Assembly (NCBI GenBank): GCA_947177605.1
Contig: CAMWUX010000046.1
Coordinates: 1 to 8,234 of the forward strand
DNA from: an uncultured Porphyromonadaceae bacterium
GTDB taxonomy: Bacteria; Bacteroidota; Bacteroidia; Bacteroidales; Muribaculaceae
Length of the DNA: 8,234 nt
Reading direction: 5' to 3'
In this document: piece after piece, positions 1 through 7,100 of the stretch
Layout: each line of letters starts with the position of its first letter
How positions within the stretch are numbered: the stretch's first letter is position 1
The notes under the pieces: model-generated
Databases searched by the model: none
What the model saw: the letters and a program-made list of their open reading frames with translations, nothing else
What the model was told of the DNA's origin: nothing
Program-made: the position numbers and the translations under genes

Positions 1-500
1 TCATCATTCAGAACGTCTCCTACGTTTTTACCATAGACAATATTCCAGTACGTCGAACCTACGACAATCATTTCCTTGTTGAGCATGAAATGGTTCATCG
101 TGTCAACGGTAGTCATTCCACCGCCACGTCGCACGGCGGCCACCGAAGCTCCGACCCGGTGGCGAAGAAGTCCGGGATTGGTTGCGACGACCACGCCTCC
201 ACGTTCGAGAAAGGCTTTCATCTTAGCCGAAATATCGGCAGAGTATACCGGCGAACCGAGAATTATTCCATCTGCGTCCGCCATCCGGCCGAATACTTCT
301 GCGAAACCATCGTTGGTAAACGCGCAGTTACCTCGTCCTTTGCAGGCAAAACAACCACGACACGGCTGAATATCATAATCAGCCAGTTGCACCAATTCCG
401 TATCAATACCTTCATTGTTGAGTACCTCAAATACCTTCCGGATAATGATAGCCGTATTGCCATCCTTTCGTGCGCTTCCGCTGATACCTAATACTTTCAT
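1..500 (-). CDS. Iron-sulfur flavodoxin-family protein (NADPH-dependent FMN reductase-like), 3' end outside the window
   Basis: This frame is open from an ATG at 500-498 to the left edge, giving 166 codons with no stop, so the C-terminus is missing. The N-terminus MKVLGISGSARKDGNT is the phosphate-binding loop of FMN-binding flavodoxin/WrbA-like reductases. Residues 47-59 hold four cysteines spaced CX2CX2CX5C (C47, C50, C53, C59), the compact 4Fe-4S motif of archaeal and clostridial iron-sulfur flavoproteins. GSPVYSADISAKMKAFLER, around residues 83-101, is the second flavin-contacting segment, and a GGG loop lies about 25 residues further on. The likely role is cytosolic electron transfer or reduction of small molecules with FMN and an Fe-S cluster; the physiological substrate cannot be read from sequence. 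The gene lies 42 bp downstream of ispF in the same direction. Its composition differs from the neighbours: about 50% G+C, and 20 of the first 50 codons end in G or C against 31 of 50 in ispF (hand counts). That may indicate transfer or an independent transcription unit. The family call is firm; the role is open. Confidence 0.88.
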   Translation of the reverse strand, partial: MKVLGISGSARKDGNTAIIIRKVFEVLNNEGIDTELVQLADYDIQPCRGCFACKGRGNCAFTNDGFAEVFGRMADADGIILGSPVYSADISAKMKAFLERGGVVVATNPGLLRHRVGASVAAVRRGGGMTTVDTMNHFMLNKEMIVVGSTYWNIVYGKNVGDVLND

Positions 501-542
501 TACCTTATATCACATTTCAGCTCAATACTATCCACAAATACC
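501..542. other. Short gap between ispF and the flavoprotein gene
   Basis: This 42-bp AT-rich gap separates the ispF stop from the flavoprotein ATG. On the minus strand I find no clear Bacteroidota promoter (TTTG about 19-21 nt before TAnnTTTG), no GC-rich hairpin with a T tract and no strong Shine-Dalgarno sequence. The segment TATTTGTG directly after the ispF stop is one base from TAnnTTTG but has no matching upstream box. The flavoprotein gene may be read through from ispF or may have its own weak promoter. Confidence 0.5.
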
Positions 543-1028
543 TTAGAGGTGGAGGAGGAGGGCGGTGGCGAGGGCGGAGATGCCTTCGCGGCGGCCGGCA
601 AAGCCGAGCCGTTCGGTCGTGGTGGCCTTCACGGATACGGCGTCGGGCTCCACGCCGAGGTCGGCAGCTACATTCTCCCGCATCTGCTCGATGTAGGGCA
701 ATAGCTTCGGAGCCTGTGCCACGATGGTGATGTCGACATTTCCCACGCGGTAGCCTTTTTCAGCCACAAGTTCGACCACCCGGCGGAGCAATACACGCGA
801 ATCGGCGCCGGCGTATGCGGCGTCGGTGTCGGGGAAGTGATACCCGATATCGCGCATGGCTGCTGCTCCAAGCAGCGCATCGGCCAGCGCATGGAGAGCT
901 ACGTCGGCATCGCTGTGGCCGAGCAGTCCGTGAGTGTGAGGGATGGTTACGCCGCAGAGTATCAGCTTGCGATCCTCTACAAGACGGTGTACGTCGTATC
1001 CCAATCCGGTGCGAAACGGGATATCCAT
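543..1028 (-). CDS. ispF: 2-C-methyl-D-erythritol 2,4-cyclodiphosphate synthase
   Basis: IspF converts CDP-methylerythritol 2-phosphate to the cyclic diphosphate MEcPP, releasing CMP, in the MEP pathway to isoprenoid precursors. It works in the cytosol as a homotrimer. The 161-residue product is the usual family length (about 160). Metal-binding D12 and H14 lie in the GYDVHR motif, and H46 lies in the signature [18 protein letters not shown] (residues 38-55). FPDTD follows, then [13 protein letters not shown] and the nucleotide-binding [10 protein letters not shown] near the C-terminus. The frame stays open upstream to an ATG at 1154, but that 42-residue extension is low-quality sequence overlapping porV. 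The ATG at 1028-1026 places the conserved GYDVH at the expected distance and sits one base after the porV stop, in the string TGATATG, so translation is probably coupled to porV. All catalytic positions I could check are present. Confidence 0.97.
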   Translation of the reverse strand: MDIPFRTGLGYDVHRLVEDRKLILCGVTIPHTHGLLGHSDADVALHALADALLGAAAMRDIGYHFPDTDAAYAGADSRVLLRRVVELVAEKGYRVGNVDITIVAQAPKLLPYIEQMRENVAADLGVEPDAVSVKATTTERLGFAGRREGISALATALLLHL

Positions 1029-1032
1029 ATCA
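1026..1032 (-). promoter_or_regulatory. porV stop / ispF start junction (TGATATG)
   Basis: On the minus strand the porV stop TGA (1032-1030) is followed by one base and then the ispF ATG (1028-1026). A ribosome ending porV can reinitiate directly, which suggests coupled translation and supports the short ispF start over the upstream ATG at 1154. Confidence 0.75.
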
Positions 1033-2250
1033 ACGGCGGCCGAGGAGGTCGCGCAGACCGTCCATATCAAAGGTGAGGGTGAATCGGAGCGTCTGATCCA
1101 GAGGCGAAGTCTGTGCCGTAGCGAGCATATAGGCGGCGTCGATGCGCACCACATTGAGCGAGAAGCCGGCGCCCACGGTGAAATAGTTGCGGTTGCCCTT
1201 CATCGCATTCTCGTAGTAATAGCCGGCGCGGAAGAAGAACTGCTGATTGTAGTTGTATTCGGCGCCGAGGCTCCAGTTGATTTCCTTGAATTCCTCGCTC
1301 ATACCACCGGGAGCGTCGGTAAACGATTTGAAGATACCGGTGATGGGCGACATATTCTCCCATTTCTCCAGAGCTTCGTTGAATTCGCGCTCGGCGTCGA
1401 TCTCCGGCTTGTCGTCGGCTTCGAAGTCTTTCAGTCGCGGACGTGTGGGTACCAACAGCTTGTTGAGATCGAGGCTCAGAGCCAGAGTGTGGTAGTCGGC
1501 CAGCGGGAATGCGAAGGTGGTGCCGAGGCGCAGGTTAGTGGGAAGGAACGCCGGATTGTCGCCGTGGTTGTACGACACCTTCGTACCGATGTTGGAGATA
1601 TCCCAACCGAGCGACCACTGGCACTCATTACGCCCGATGATGGGGTATGTGGTGTAGTAGCCGGAGATGTCGGCCGCGAATGCCGATGCGCCTGTCGACT
1701 GGTCGCCCGCATACGAGTCGGAGAATCCCAAGTCGGAATAGATGTAGCGGAACACTACGCCCATCGAGTACTTTTCCGACAGTTTGCGCGAGTAGCCGAG
1801 ATCCACAGCCATCTCGTAGGGGTTGAGTGTCTGAGCTGCGTCGGGTCCGCCGGCCGGAGTGTACTGGCTCACCTCGCCGAGGGAGAAGTAGCGCAGAGAG
1901 GCGCTGAGCGCCTGATTGTCGCTGCTGCCGAGCTTATAGTAGCCCGCTACGTTGGCCAGGAAGATGTCGTTGACGAGTTTGCGCAGCCAGGGGGTATAGC
2001 TTATCGAGGCAGCGGCTTTGCTGTAGGCGAAGGCGTATTTCGACGGATTCCAGAATTGTGAGTTCACGTCGGGATCCGTAGCCGCGCCGATATCGCCCAT
2101 CGAGGCGCCGCGCGCGTCGGGAGCGATGTTGAGCGAAGTCACGCCGGTCTGTACGGGGTTGAAGTCATCCTTGATGCCGTTGTCGGCGCGGGCTGTCGAT
2201 ACTGCCAGCATTGCTGCGGCTGCGAGGCAAAAAGGTAGGCGGATTTTCAT
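1030..2250 (-). CDS. porV: Type IX secretion system outer-membrane protein PorV (LptO)
   Basis: PorV is an outer-membrane beta-barrel of the FadL-like type. In the type IX secretion system it carries folded cargo from the SprA translocon to the cell-surface attachment complex with PorU. The 406-residue product starts with a signal peptide: a basic KIR, a hydrophobic stretch over residues 5-18 and a likely cleavage after ARA at 20-22. The mature N-terminus has the PorV-like segment [18 protein letters not shown], then the conserved [11 protein letters not shown]. Alternating aromatic and polar beta-strand sequence fills the body. A charged loop ([13 protein letters not shown], about residues 275-300) precedes [20 protein letters not shown], which is typical of PorV, and the protein ends with barrel strands including QTLRFTLTF. 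The ATG at 2250-2248 is the one that gives a complete signal peptide. In Porphyromonas gingivalis porU lies next to porV; here the upstream neighbour is aroB, across a 107-bp gap. Its presence implies that the genome carries a type IX system encoded elsewhere. Confidence 0.93.
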   Translation of the reverse strand: MKIRLPFCLAAAAMLAVSTARADNGIKDDFNPVQTGVTSLNIAPDARGASMGDIGAATDPDVNSQFWNPSKYAFAYSKAAASISYTPWLRKLVNDIFLANVAGYYKLGSSDNQALSASLRYFSLGEVSQYTPAGGPDAAQTLNPYEMAVDLGYSRKLSEKYSMGVVFRYIYSDLGFSDSYAGDQSTGASAFAADISGYYTTYPIIGRNECQWSLGWDISNIGTKVSYNHGDNPAFLPTNLRLGTTFAFPLADYHTLALSLDLNKLLVPTRPRLKDFEADDKPEIDAEREFNEALEKWENMSPITGIFKSFTDAPGGMSEEFKEINWSLGAEYNYNQQFFFRAGYYYENAMKGNRNYFTVGAGFSLNVVRIDAAYMLATAQTSPLDQTLRFTLTFDMDGLRDLLGRR

Positions 2251-2357
2251 GTCGTGTTAGGTCGGTAAATGTGGATATTATGGTTTGAGAAGAGAGTGGT
2301 GTCGCGCCGGCGCGCGTCCTACAATGTATTAACTCATTCCCGCCCGATTTATTGTAT
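2251..2357. other. Intergenic gap between aroB and porV, probable site of porV transcription control
   Basis: This is the longest non-coding stretch in the window (107 bp) and the only break large enough to hold a promoter for porV-ispF. It is AT-rich at both ends, with a GC-rich core that includes the perfect palindrome at 2303-2314. On the minus strand TACATTGT (2328-2321) loosely resembles the Bacteroidota -7 box TAnnTTTG, but no TTTG lies at the right distance upstream, so I do not call a promoter position. There is no T tract after the GC-rich core, so a standard intrinsic terminator for aroB is not supported. Confidence 0.5.
2303..2314. repeat. 12-bp perfect palindrome CGCGCCGGCGCG
   Basis: The twelve bases read identically on both strands, centred between 2308 and 2309. 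As RNA this gives at most a 4-bp stem with a CCGG loop, followed by a C/T-rich stretch rather than a T run. It could be a protein-binding site or simply a by-product of GC-rich sequence. The palindrome itself is certain; a function is not. Confidence 0.55.
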
Positions 2358-3395
2358 CTATATCCCAAATAAATCACGGGCTATGTCGAGGGCTGCGACG
2401 ACTGTGGCAGGCTCTGTAGGACAATCGGTATGCGGCTTGCCCGCTTCGGTAAGTAACGTGAAGCGTATCAGGCCGTCGTGACGGTTTTTCTTGTCGTCGA
2501 GCATCAGTGCCGTCAGCCGGTCGTAGTCGGCACAGGTGATATCCGGAGCGCCATACAGCCCTCGCACACGGGAGGCGATGCGGTGGAGCAGTCCAGAATC
2601 GGCCTTCAGCGTCATCACCGACAGTACGAGCGCTACCACAAGCCCGTAGGCCACGGCATATCCGTGGGGTATCGGCCTATCCTTACCGATGGCGAGCGAC
2701 TCCAGCGCGTGGCCTGCCGTGTGGCCGAGATTGAGAGCCTTGCGCAGCCCTCGTTCCAGCGGATCGGCATCCACTATCCTCTGCTTGGTAGCCATACTTC
2801 CGGCCACAAGTGCGGGGAGCAATTCCCAATCGGGATCGAGCGGATCGAAGCGCAGAATGGCGGCCAACTCATCGCTATCGCTCAGCAGTGCGTGCTTGAG
2901 CATCTCGGCGTAGCCCGAAAGCAGTTCCTCCTTCGGGAGACTCCGGAAATAGTCGGTATTTACTATCACCGCCTCTGCCGGAGCGAACACTCCGATGTGA
3001 TTCTTCACACCACAGTGGTTGAAGCCCGTCTTGCCTCCGCACGCCGCATCCACGGCGCCGAGAAGCGTAGTTGGCACGTTGACGAAGCGTATGCCGCGTC
3101 GGTATGTCGCCGCAGCGAATCCGCCCAGATCGGTCACCATGCCACCCCCTACATTCACCACAAGGCTGTGGCGTGTCAGGCCGGCGTCGTGCATCCCCTC
3201 CCAGAGCGTGGCCACGGCATCGAGCGTCTTGTGCTCGTCGCCCGGCTCCACAACGATCACCGGCAGCCCGAGGGCTTCGGCATATCGCGCCGTGTTGCGG
3301 TCGGCTACCGCCAACACATTGTCGGGGCGCAACTCCGCGCGCAGCTCGGCCAGCGCGGCGGGAGTGTCGGAGGTATGGATTATTCGCTGCCGCAT
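2358..3395 (-). CDS. aroB: 3-dehydroquinate synthase
   Basis: AroB converts DAHP to 3-dehydroquinate, the second step of the shikimate pathway to chorismate and aromatic amino acids, using NAD and a divalent metal in the cytosol. The 345-residue product has the family's usual length. Visible motifs are PGDEHKTL (51-58); the NAD-binding GGGMVTDLGGFAAATYRRG (83-101); PTTLLGAVDAACGGKTG (108-124); the metal ligands E164 in GYAEMLKHA, H225 in NLGHTAGH and H244 in PHGYAVAYG; and DDKKNRHDGLIRFTLL near the C-terminus. The frame is open to an ATG at 3458, but those 21 extra residues are basic, include a run of four histidines and lie over the end of the HAD gene. The ATG at 3395-3393 shares its A with the HAD stop (TGATG) and begins a normal AroB N-terminus, so I chose it. 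It ends the AsmA-HAD-aroB block and is probably translated by coupling to the HAD gene. Confidence 0.97.
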   Translation of the reverse strand: MRQRIIHTSDTPAALAELRAELRPDNVLAVADRNTARYAEALGLPVIVVEPGDEHKTLDAVATLWEGMHDAGLTRHSLVVNVGGGMVTDLGGFAAATYRRGIRFVNVPTTLLGAVDAACGGKTGFNHCGVKNHIGVFAPAEAVIVNTDYFRSLPKEELLSGYAEMLKHALLSDSDELAAILRFDPLDPDWELLPALVAGSMATKQRIVDADPLERGLRKALNLGHTAGHALESLAIGKDRPIPHGYAVAYGLVVALVLSVMTLKADSGLLHRIASRVRGLYGAPDITCADYDRLTALMLDDKKNRHDGLIRFTLLTEAGKPHTDCPTEPATVVAALDIARDLFGI

Positions 3396-3397
3396 CA
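3393..3397 (-). promoter_or_regulatory. HAD stop / aroB start overlap (TGATG)
   Basis: The HAD gene's TGA (3397-3395) and the aroB ATG (3395-3393) share one base on the minus strand. This arrangement favours termination-reinitiation and decides the aroB start against the upstream ATG at 3458. Confidence 0.8.
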
Positions 3398-4147
3398 GTT
3401 GTAGTTGTTCATGGTGGTGATGAAGCCATATACGAGCAGCGGCAGCTCGGCGGCACACTCCGTCATCGAGCCGAACACCACATCGGCTCCCGCCTCGCGC
3501 AGCGCCTCAGCCGGTACCGGCCCGGTGGTCACGCCTATCGTGAAGGCTCCCGACCGGTGGCCTGCCTCCACTCCGAGCGGAGCGTTTTCCACCACTATTG
3601 ATTCATAAGACTTCGTACCGGCCTTCTCCATCGCTCTGATAAATGGCTCCGGGTGAGGTTTGCCATTGACTACATCGCGCGAGGTCACGCGCATATCCCG
3701 GTCGAAGATGCCGGGGAAGTTGGTATCGAGGCGATTGAGGAGCGATGATTGCCCAGATCCGGTCACGAGCACGCACTTGATCTCAGCCATCCTGAAGAAA
3801 TTGAGCATCTCGGCGGCTCCGGGCATCGGGCTTACCGGCGGCATAGAGGCGAAAATCTCCGTCTTGCGGCGGTAGAGATTTCGCATCTCCTCCTCAGAGG
3901 CAGGGCGCCCGAAAGCGCGCCGCATCAGCAGATCTATCGTGGCGGCGCCGGTGCGCCCCTCGTGCAGAAACATCTCGTCGTAGTCTATAGCCACGCCGAT
4001 CTCCGCCATCATCTGCTGCCACGCGCGTGCGTGTCCGGGCATCGAATCGTAGAGCGTGCCGTCCATATCGATCAGCGCGGCCCGCGGAGTGAACCGTATC
4101 AGATTGTTAGCGGTGAGGTATCGTTGTATCGCAGTAGTGAAATTCAT
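3395..4147 (-). CDS. HAD-superfamily hydrolase, beta-phosphoglucomutase/phosphatase-like (subfamily IA)
   Basis: This 250-residue cytosolic enzyme is probably a small-molecule phosphatase or phosphomutase. Motif I is DMDGTLYDS, with nucleophile D27 and acid/base D29. A helical cap domain spans roughly residues 36-105. Motif II is LVTGSGQSS (T129), motif III is the lysine in NGKPHPEPF (K163), and motif IV is VVENAPLGVEAG (E187, N188). The second acidic position of motif IV is Asn where the textbook subfamily has Asp; from memory, ENAPLGV is common among Bacteroidota members, so this looks like a subfamily trait and not damage. About 20 residues precede motif I, with an amphipathic IQRYLTANN-like helix. 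The ATG at 4147-4145 overlaps the stop of the AsmA-like gene as ATGA, and the stop overlaps the aroB start, so all three are probably co-translated. The substrate cannot be inferred; proximity to aroB does not prove a shikimate role. Confidence 0.92.
   Translation of the reverse strand: MNFTTAIQRYLTANNLIRFTPRAALIDMDGTLYDSMPGHARAWQQMMAEIGVAIDYDEMFLHEGRTGAATIDLLMRRAFGRPASEEEMRNLYRRKTEIFASMPPVSPMPGAAEMLNFFRMAEIKCVLVTGSGQSSLLNRLDTNFPGIFDRDMRVTSRDVVNGKPHPEPFIRAMEKAGTKSYESIVVENAPLGVEAGHRSGAFTIGVTTGPVPAEALREAGADVVFGSMTECAAELPLLVYGFITTMNNYN
4144..4147 (-). promoter_or_regulatory. AsmA-like stop / HAD start overlap (ATGA)
   Basis: The HAD ATG (4147-4145) and the TGA of the AsmA-like gene (4146-4144) overlap by four bases as ATGA, the commonest form of translational coupling. 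It supports the chosen HAD start and a single mRNA. Confidence 0.8.
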
Positions 4148-7100
4148 TTTCTATGTGCTAATCTTTTGGCCGCTTTCCCGACCTTCTTTAATTGTTCCTG
4201 ACGCTCCGGCGCTATCATGCCGCGCGGCTCTAAGTCGATAAGACCTTGCCGGATAAGTTCGAGCATCGACTCTACGGGCGCCTGCGAGGAATCGGAGCCG
4301 GAATCCGTTGGCAGGCCCGCTGATCCCTGACGTATTGCACTGCGCAGGCCGGTGATGCCCGAAGCACGTATACCGAGTGCAAACAGACGGTGCATCTCCG
4401 AGAGAAGATTCACCCGGATCGTGTCGGCAAACGGCTTCTGCTCGGCCACCTCCTTCTCGTTGATCCGCGCCTTGCCAAGACTTATCTTCAGCTTCTCGGG
4501 CGTACCCTTGATATTCACACCGAAGCGGAACGGAAGCGGCGACTTGAGCACCGCCACATGGTAGTCGAGGTTGAGCGCCAGGTCATTGTGGCCCGCCACG
4601 CCGATCCTGTACCGGTCCATCTGGAAGATCATCGGATATAGCTTCACGGCGCCGTCCTGCACCAACACCTGCACATCCATGTGGTCGATCATATTGTCCT
4701 TCTTGTTCTTGAACAGCAACCACTTGGCTACAGTGCGGAATGTCTCCGAGTCGAGAAGCACCAGTGAATCGCCCATAAGCCTCACCGCCACATCCATCGT
4801 AGGCAGATTGATATTCATCGTAGAGTCGAGTTCGGTAGTCACGGCCACCGTCGCATCCACCACACCGCTCACGCTGCTCAGCATCGGCATCAGTGAGTCG
4901 ATGCTCGGAAGCATCTTCAGCACCTGGTGCAGCTGGAGCCGGTGTATTTTCAGGCCGGCGGCAAACTGCAGTTCGTTGCGCGTGGGGGCAGAGTACAGCG
5001 CCGTCAGTTCTACGGAGCCGATATCCGTCTCGGCGTGTAGACGGTCGAGATCCACAGCGCCGTCAAACACTCCTACATGACCGTCGAAATTGTGGAACAA
5101 TAGATTGGTGTATAGGATATTGTCGGCGCGCACGCGCAGATTGGCGCGGATATTGGATGGCACGAGGATAGCCCGCGTCGGCGGCTCCTCTATCGATATA
5201 TCCACATAGTCTTCGGCTATCTCCAACTCCTCGTCGATCAGGCGTACCAGAGCCGAGTGGTGTCCTTCTGGCGAGTGAGTATAGTCTTCGCCGCGGATCA
5301 GCGTGGCTGATAATTCATTGATGTCGATCGTATCCGATTTCACATCGAAATCTATATCCAGCGGCACACGCTTGCTTCGCGACGTAAGCGCCCGTGTGAT
5401 ATTGCGTATCGACCCATTGAGCAGGAAGTCGCTGTGGCCGCTCTTGACTCTGGTGTTGCGGAGGAATACCGAGTCGGTCGAGAAGTCCAGGTCGAGATCC
5501 GACACACGGTTGCGTATCGGGAAGTGAGGCGTGTAGAGCCTGGCCTTGTTGGCCTTTATGCTACCCGATAGTTGCCATAGCCGGAGCCACGATGCCAGTG
5601 AGTTGTCGATATTGAAGTCGATATTCTCGCGATCGTTGGGATTGGTGGCGCGCTGTCGGTCGCGTCGCAGATCGCGTCGGGCCATAGCGCGTAGGGAGTC
5701 GGTCGACAGATGAGGGTAGAGAGCGGCCAGCGAATCGTAGCGGCTCTGCATCTCCTTCGGCATCTGCCGCTTGCTGCGGGGATGGAATGAGAGCGACACA
5801 TCGGCGTCATTGATTGTGGTGCGCACCGATCGTGAGCCTACGGCCAGACGGCCGGTGTGGAGGCGCATCTCCACGCGTGGCGCGCGCGCCTCATTATTGT
5901 ATCGCATCAGCGCTCCGCTCGCCTTCACGTCGCGAAGAAGCACCCGGGTATTTGCACTGTCGGCGCTCAGCCTGAACCGATCTACGGCTATGGAGCCGCC
6001 GAAGGGATTTATCGATGAAGTATCGGCCGACGCCGCCACATTGCGCGAGCCCAGATTGGCTTTAAGTCCGCAGGCGGATGCCTGCAGTCCGGGGCCTCTG
6101 ACGGCTATCGAGTCGATGGTGAGCGACGCCGTCAGCAGCGAGTCGATGACCCTGTTGCCAATCTCGCGCTGTGAGTCGGTACCCAGATCAAAGCGTGCGT
6201 GGCTCACGTATGCTTCCGCTTCGCCGTGCGGCCCTGAAGCGTCGACGCGAAGATTGTCGAGCGCCAGATTGCCGTCGAGTCTTATGCGGTGTAGATTCTT
6301 GGGAGTAAGCATACTCTTGCGCAGGCCGAAGGAGGCTTCGCCGGTGAGCGTGCCGCTCACCGAGCAGGGGAGTTTTGACTTAAGCGCCTCCGGCAATCGG
6401 TCCAGCGCCACCGAGCCGTTGAAGTGTCCGTCGACCTTCGGATCCGACAGTAGCGTGCCCAGTGTGCCCGACAGCTCGAAGTCGATCGCCCGGCCTGCCA
6501 AGCGCAGCCGGCGGATATCCACCGTCGAGCGGTCGAGGTCGGCGTCGTCGATTATAGCGCTGATGTCGGCCTGCAGAGCCGTAAGGTCGAGTTTCTCATA
6601 CTTCACCTTCGAGGCGTTGAGCCCCACATTCACCTCCATGCGCGGAAGCTCCGACACGGCGGGGGTATAGGGCTTCAGCAGGCGTGCCTGCAGATCGATG
6701 GTCAGGTCGGTGTCGAGCCGCGCCAGTTCCGCGTTGTCGGGGGCGAAGAGGCGAAGCATCCTGCCGGGGCGTATCTGTGGTATATTGATGTCGAATTCGT
6801 GGAGCGTCAATGGGTCGGCCAGCGACAGCAGGGCGTTGAACGTCATCTTGTTGCCGAGGATCGAGAATTCCATTCCGGATAACTTCACTACATCCGGCGT
6901 GGCCTGATCCCAGCCTATATTGCCGTTGATCGCAAAGGGTATGTGGGGTAGTCTGTAGTCGGGCAACTTGGGCGACGCGCCACCCGCGAGGGTGAGTGTA
7001 TATTGCGGAGCGTCGATGCCGCTCAGCTCGGTAGCGTTCATCCTCACTTGCAGATCTATCGAGTCGGCTAAGGCGCGGTAGCGTATCGGGAAGCTGCCGA

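Noticed and set aside
1029..1154. N-terminal extension of ispF to the ATG at 1154
   Set aside because: The extra 42 residues overlap the porV 3' end, have no match to IspF N-termini and would move the conserved GYDVH motif far from its usual position.
943..2061. Long open frame on the + strand (372 codons) opposite porV and the start of ispF
   Set aside because: It is antisense to a gene with a clear signal peptide and PorV motifs; its translation shows no domain and is rich in V, E, R and G, as expected from the complement of GC-rich coding DNA.
2251..2357. Intrinsic terminator or canonical Bacteroidota promoter between aroB and porV
   Set aside because: The GC-rich core has no T tract after it on the minus strand, and no TTTG/TAnnTTTG pair at 19-21 nt spacing was found.
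2478..3404. 308-codon open frame on the + strand opposite aroB
   Set aside because: It lies antisense to a complete AroB with all catalytic motifs; the translation is rich in His, Arg and Gly without any recognisable domain.
3396..3458. N-terminal extension of aroB to the ATG at 3458
   Set aside because: The added residues are a shadow of the HAD gene with a four-His run; the TGATG overlap gives a better start at 3395.
5771..6670. 299-codon open frame on the + strand inside the AsmA-like gene
   Set aside because: Its Ser/Arg-rich, domain-free translation is the mirror of the AsmA-like coding sequence. No start context or neighbour supports it.
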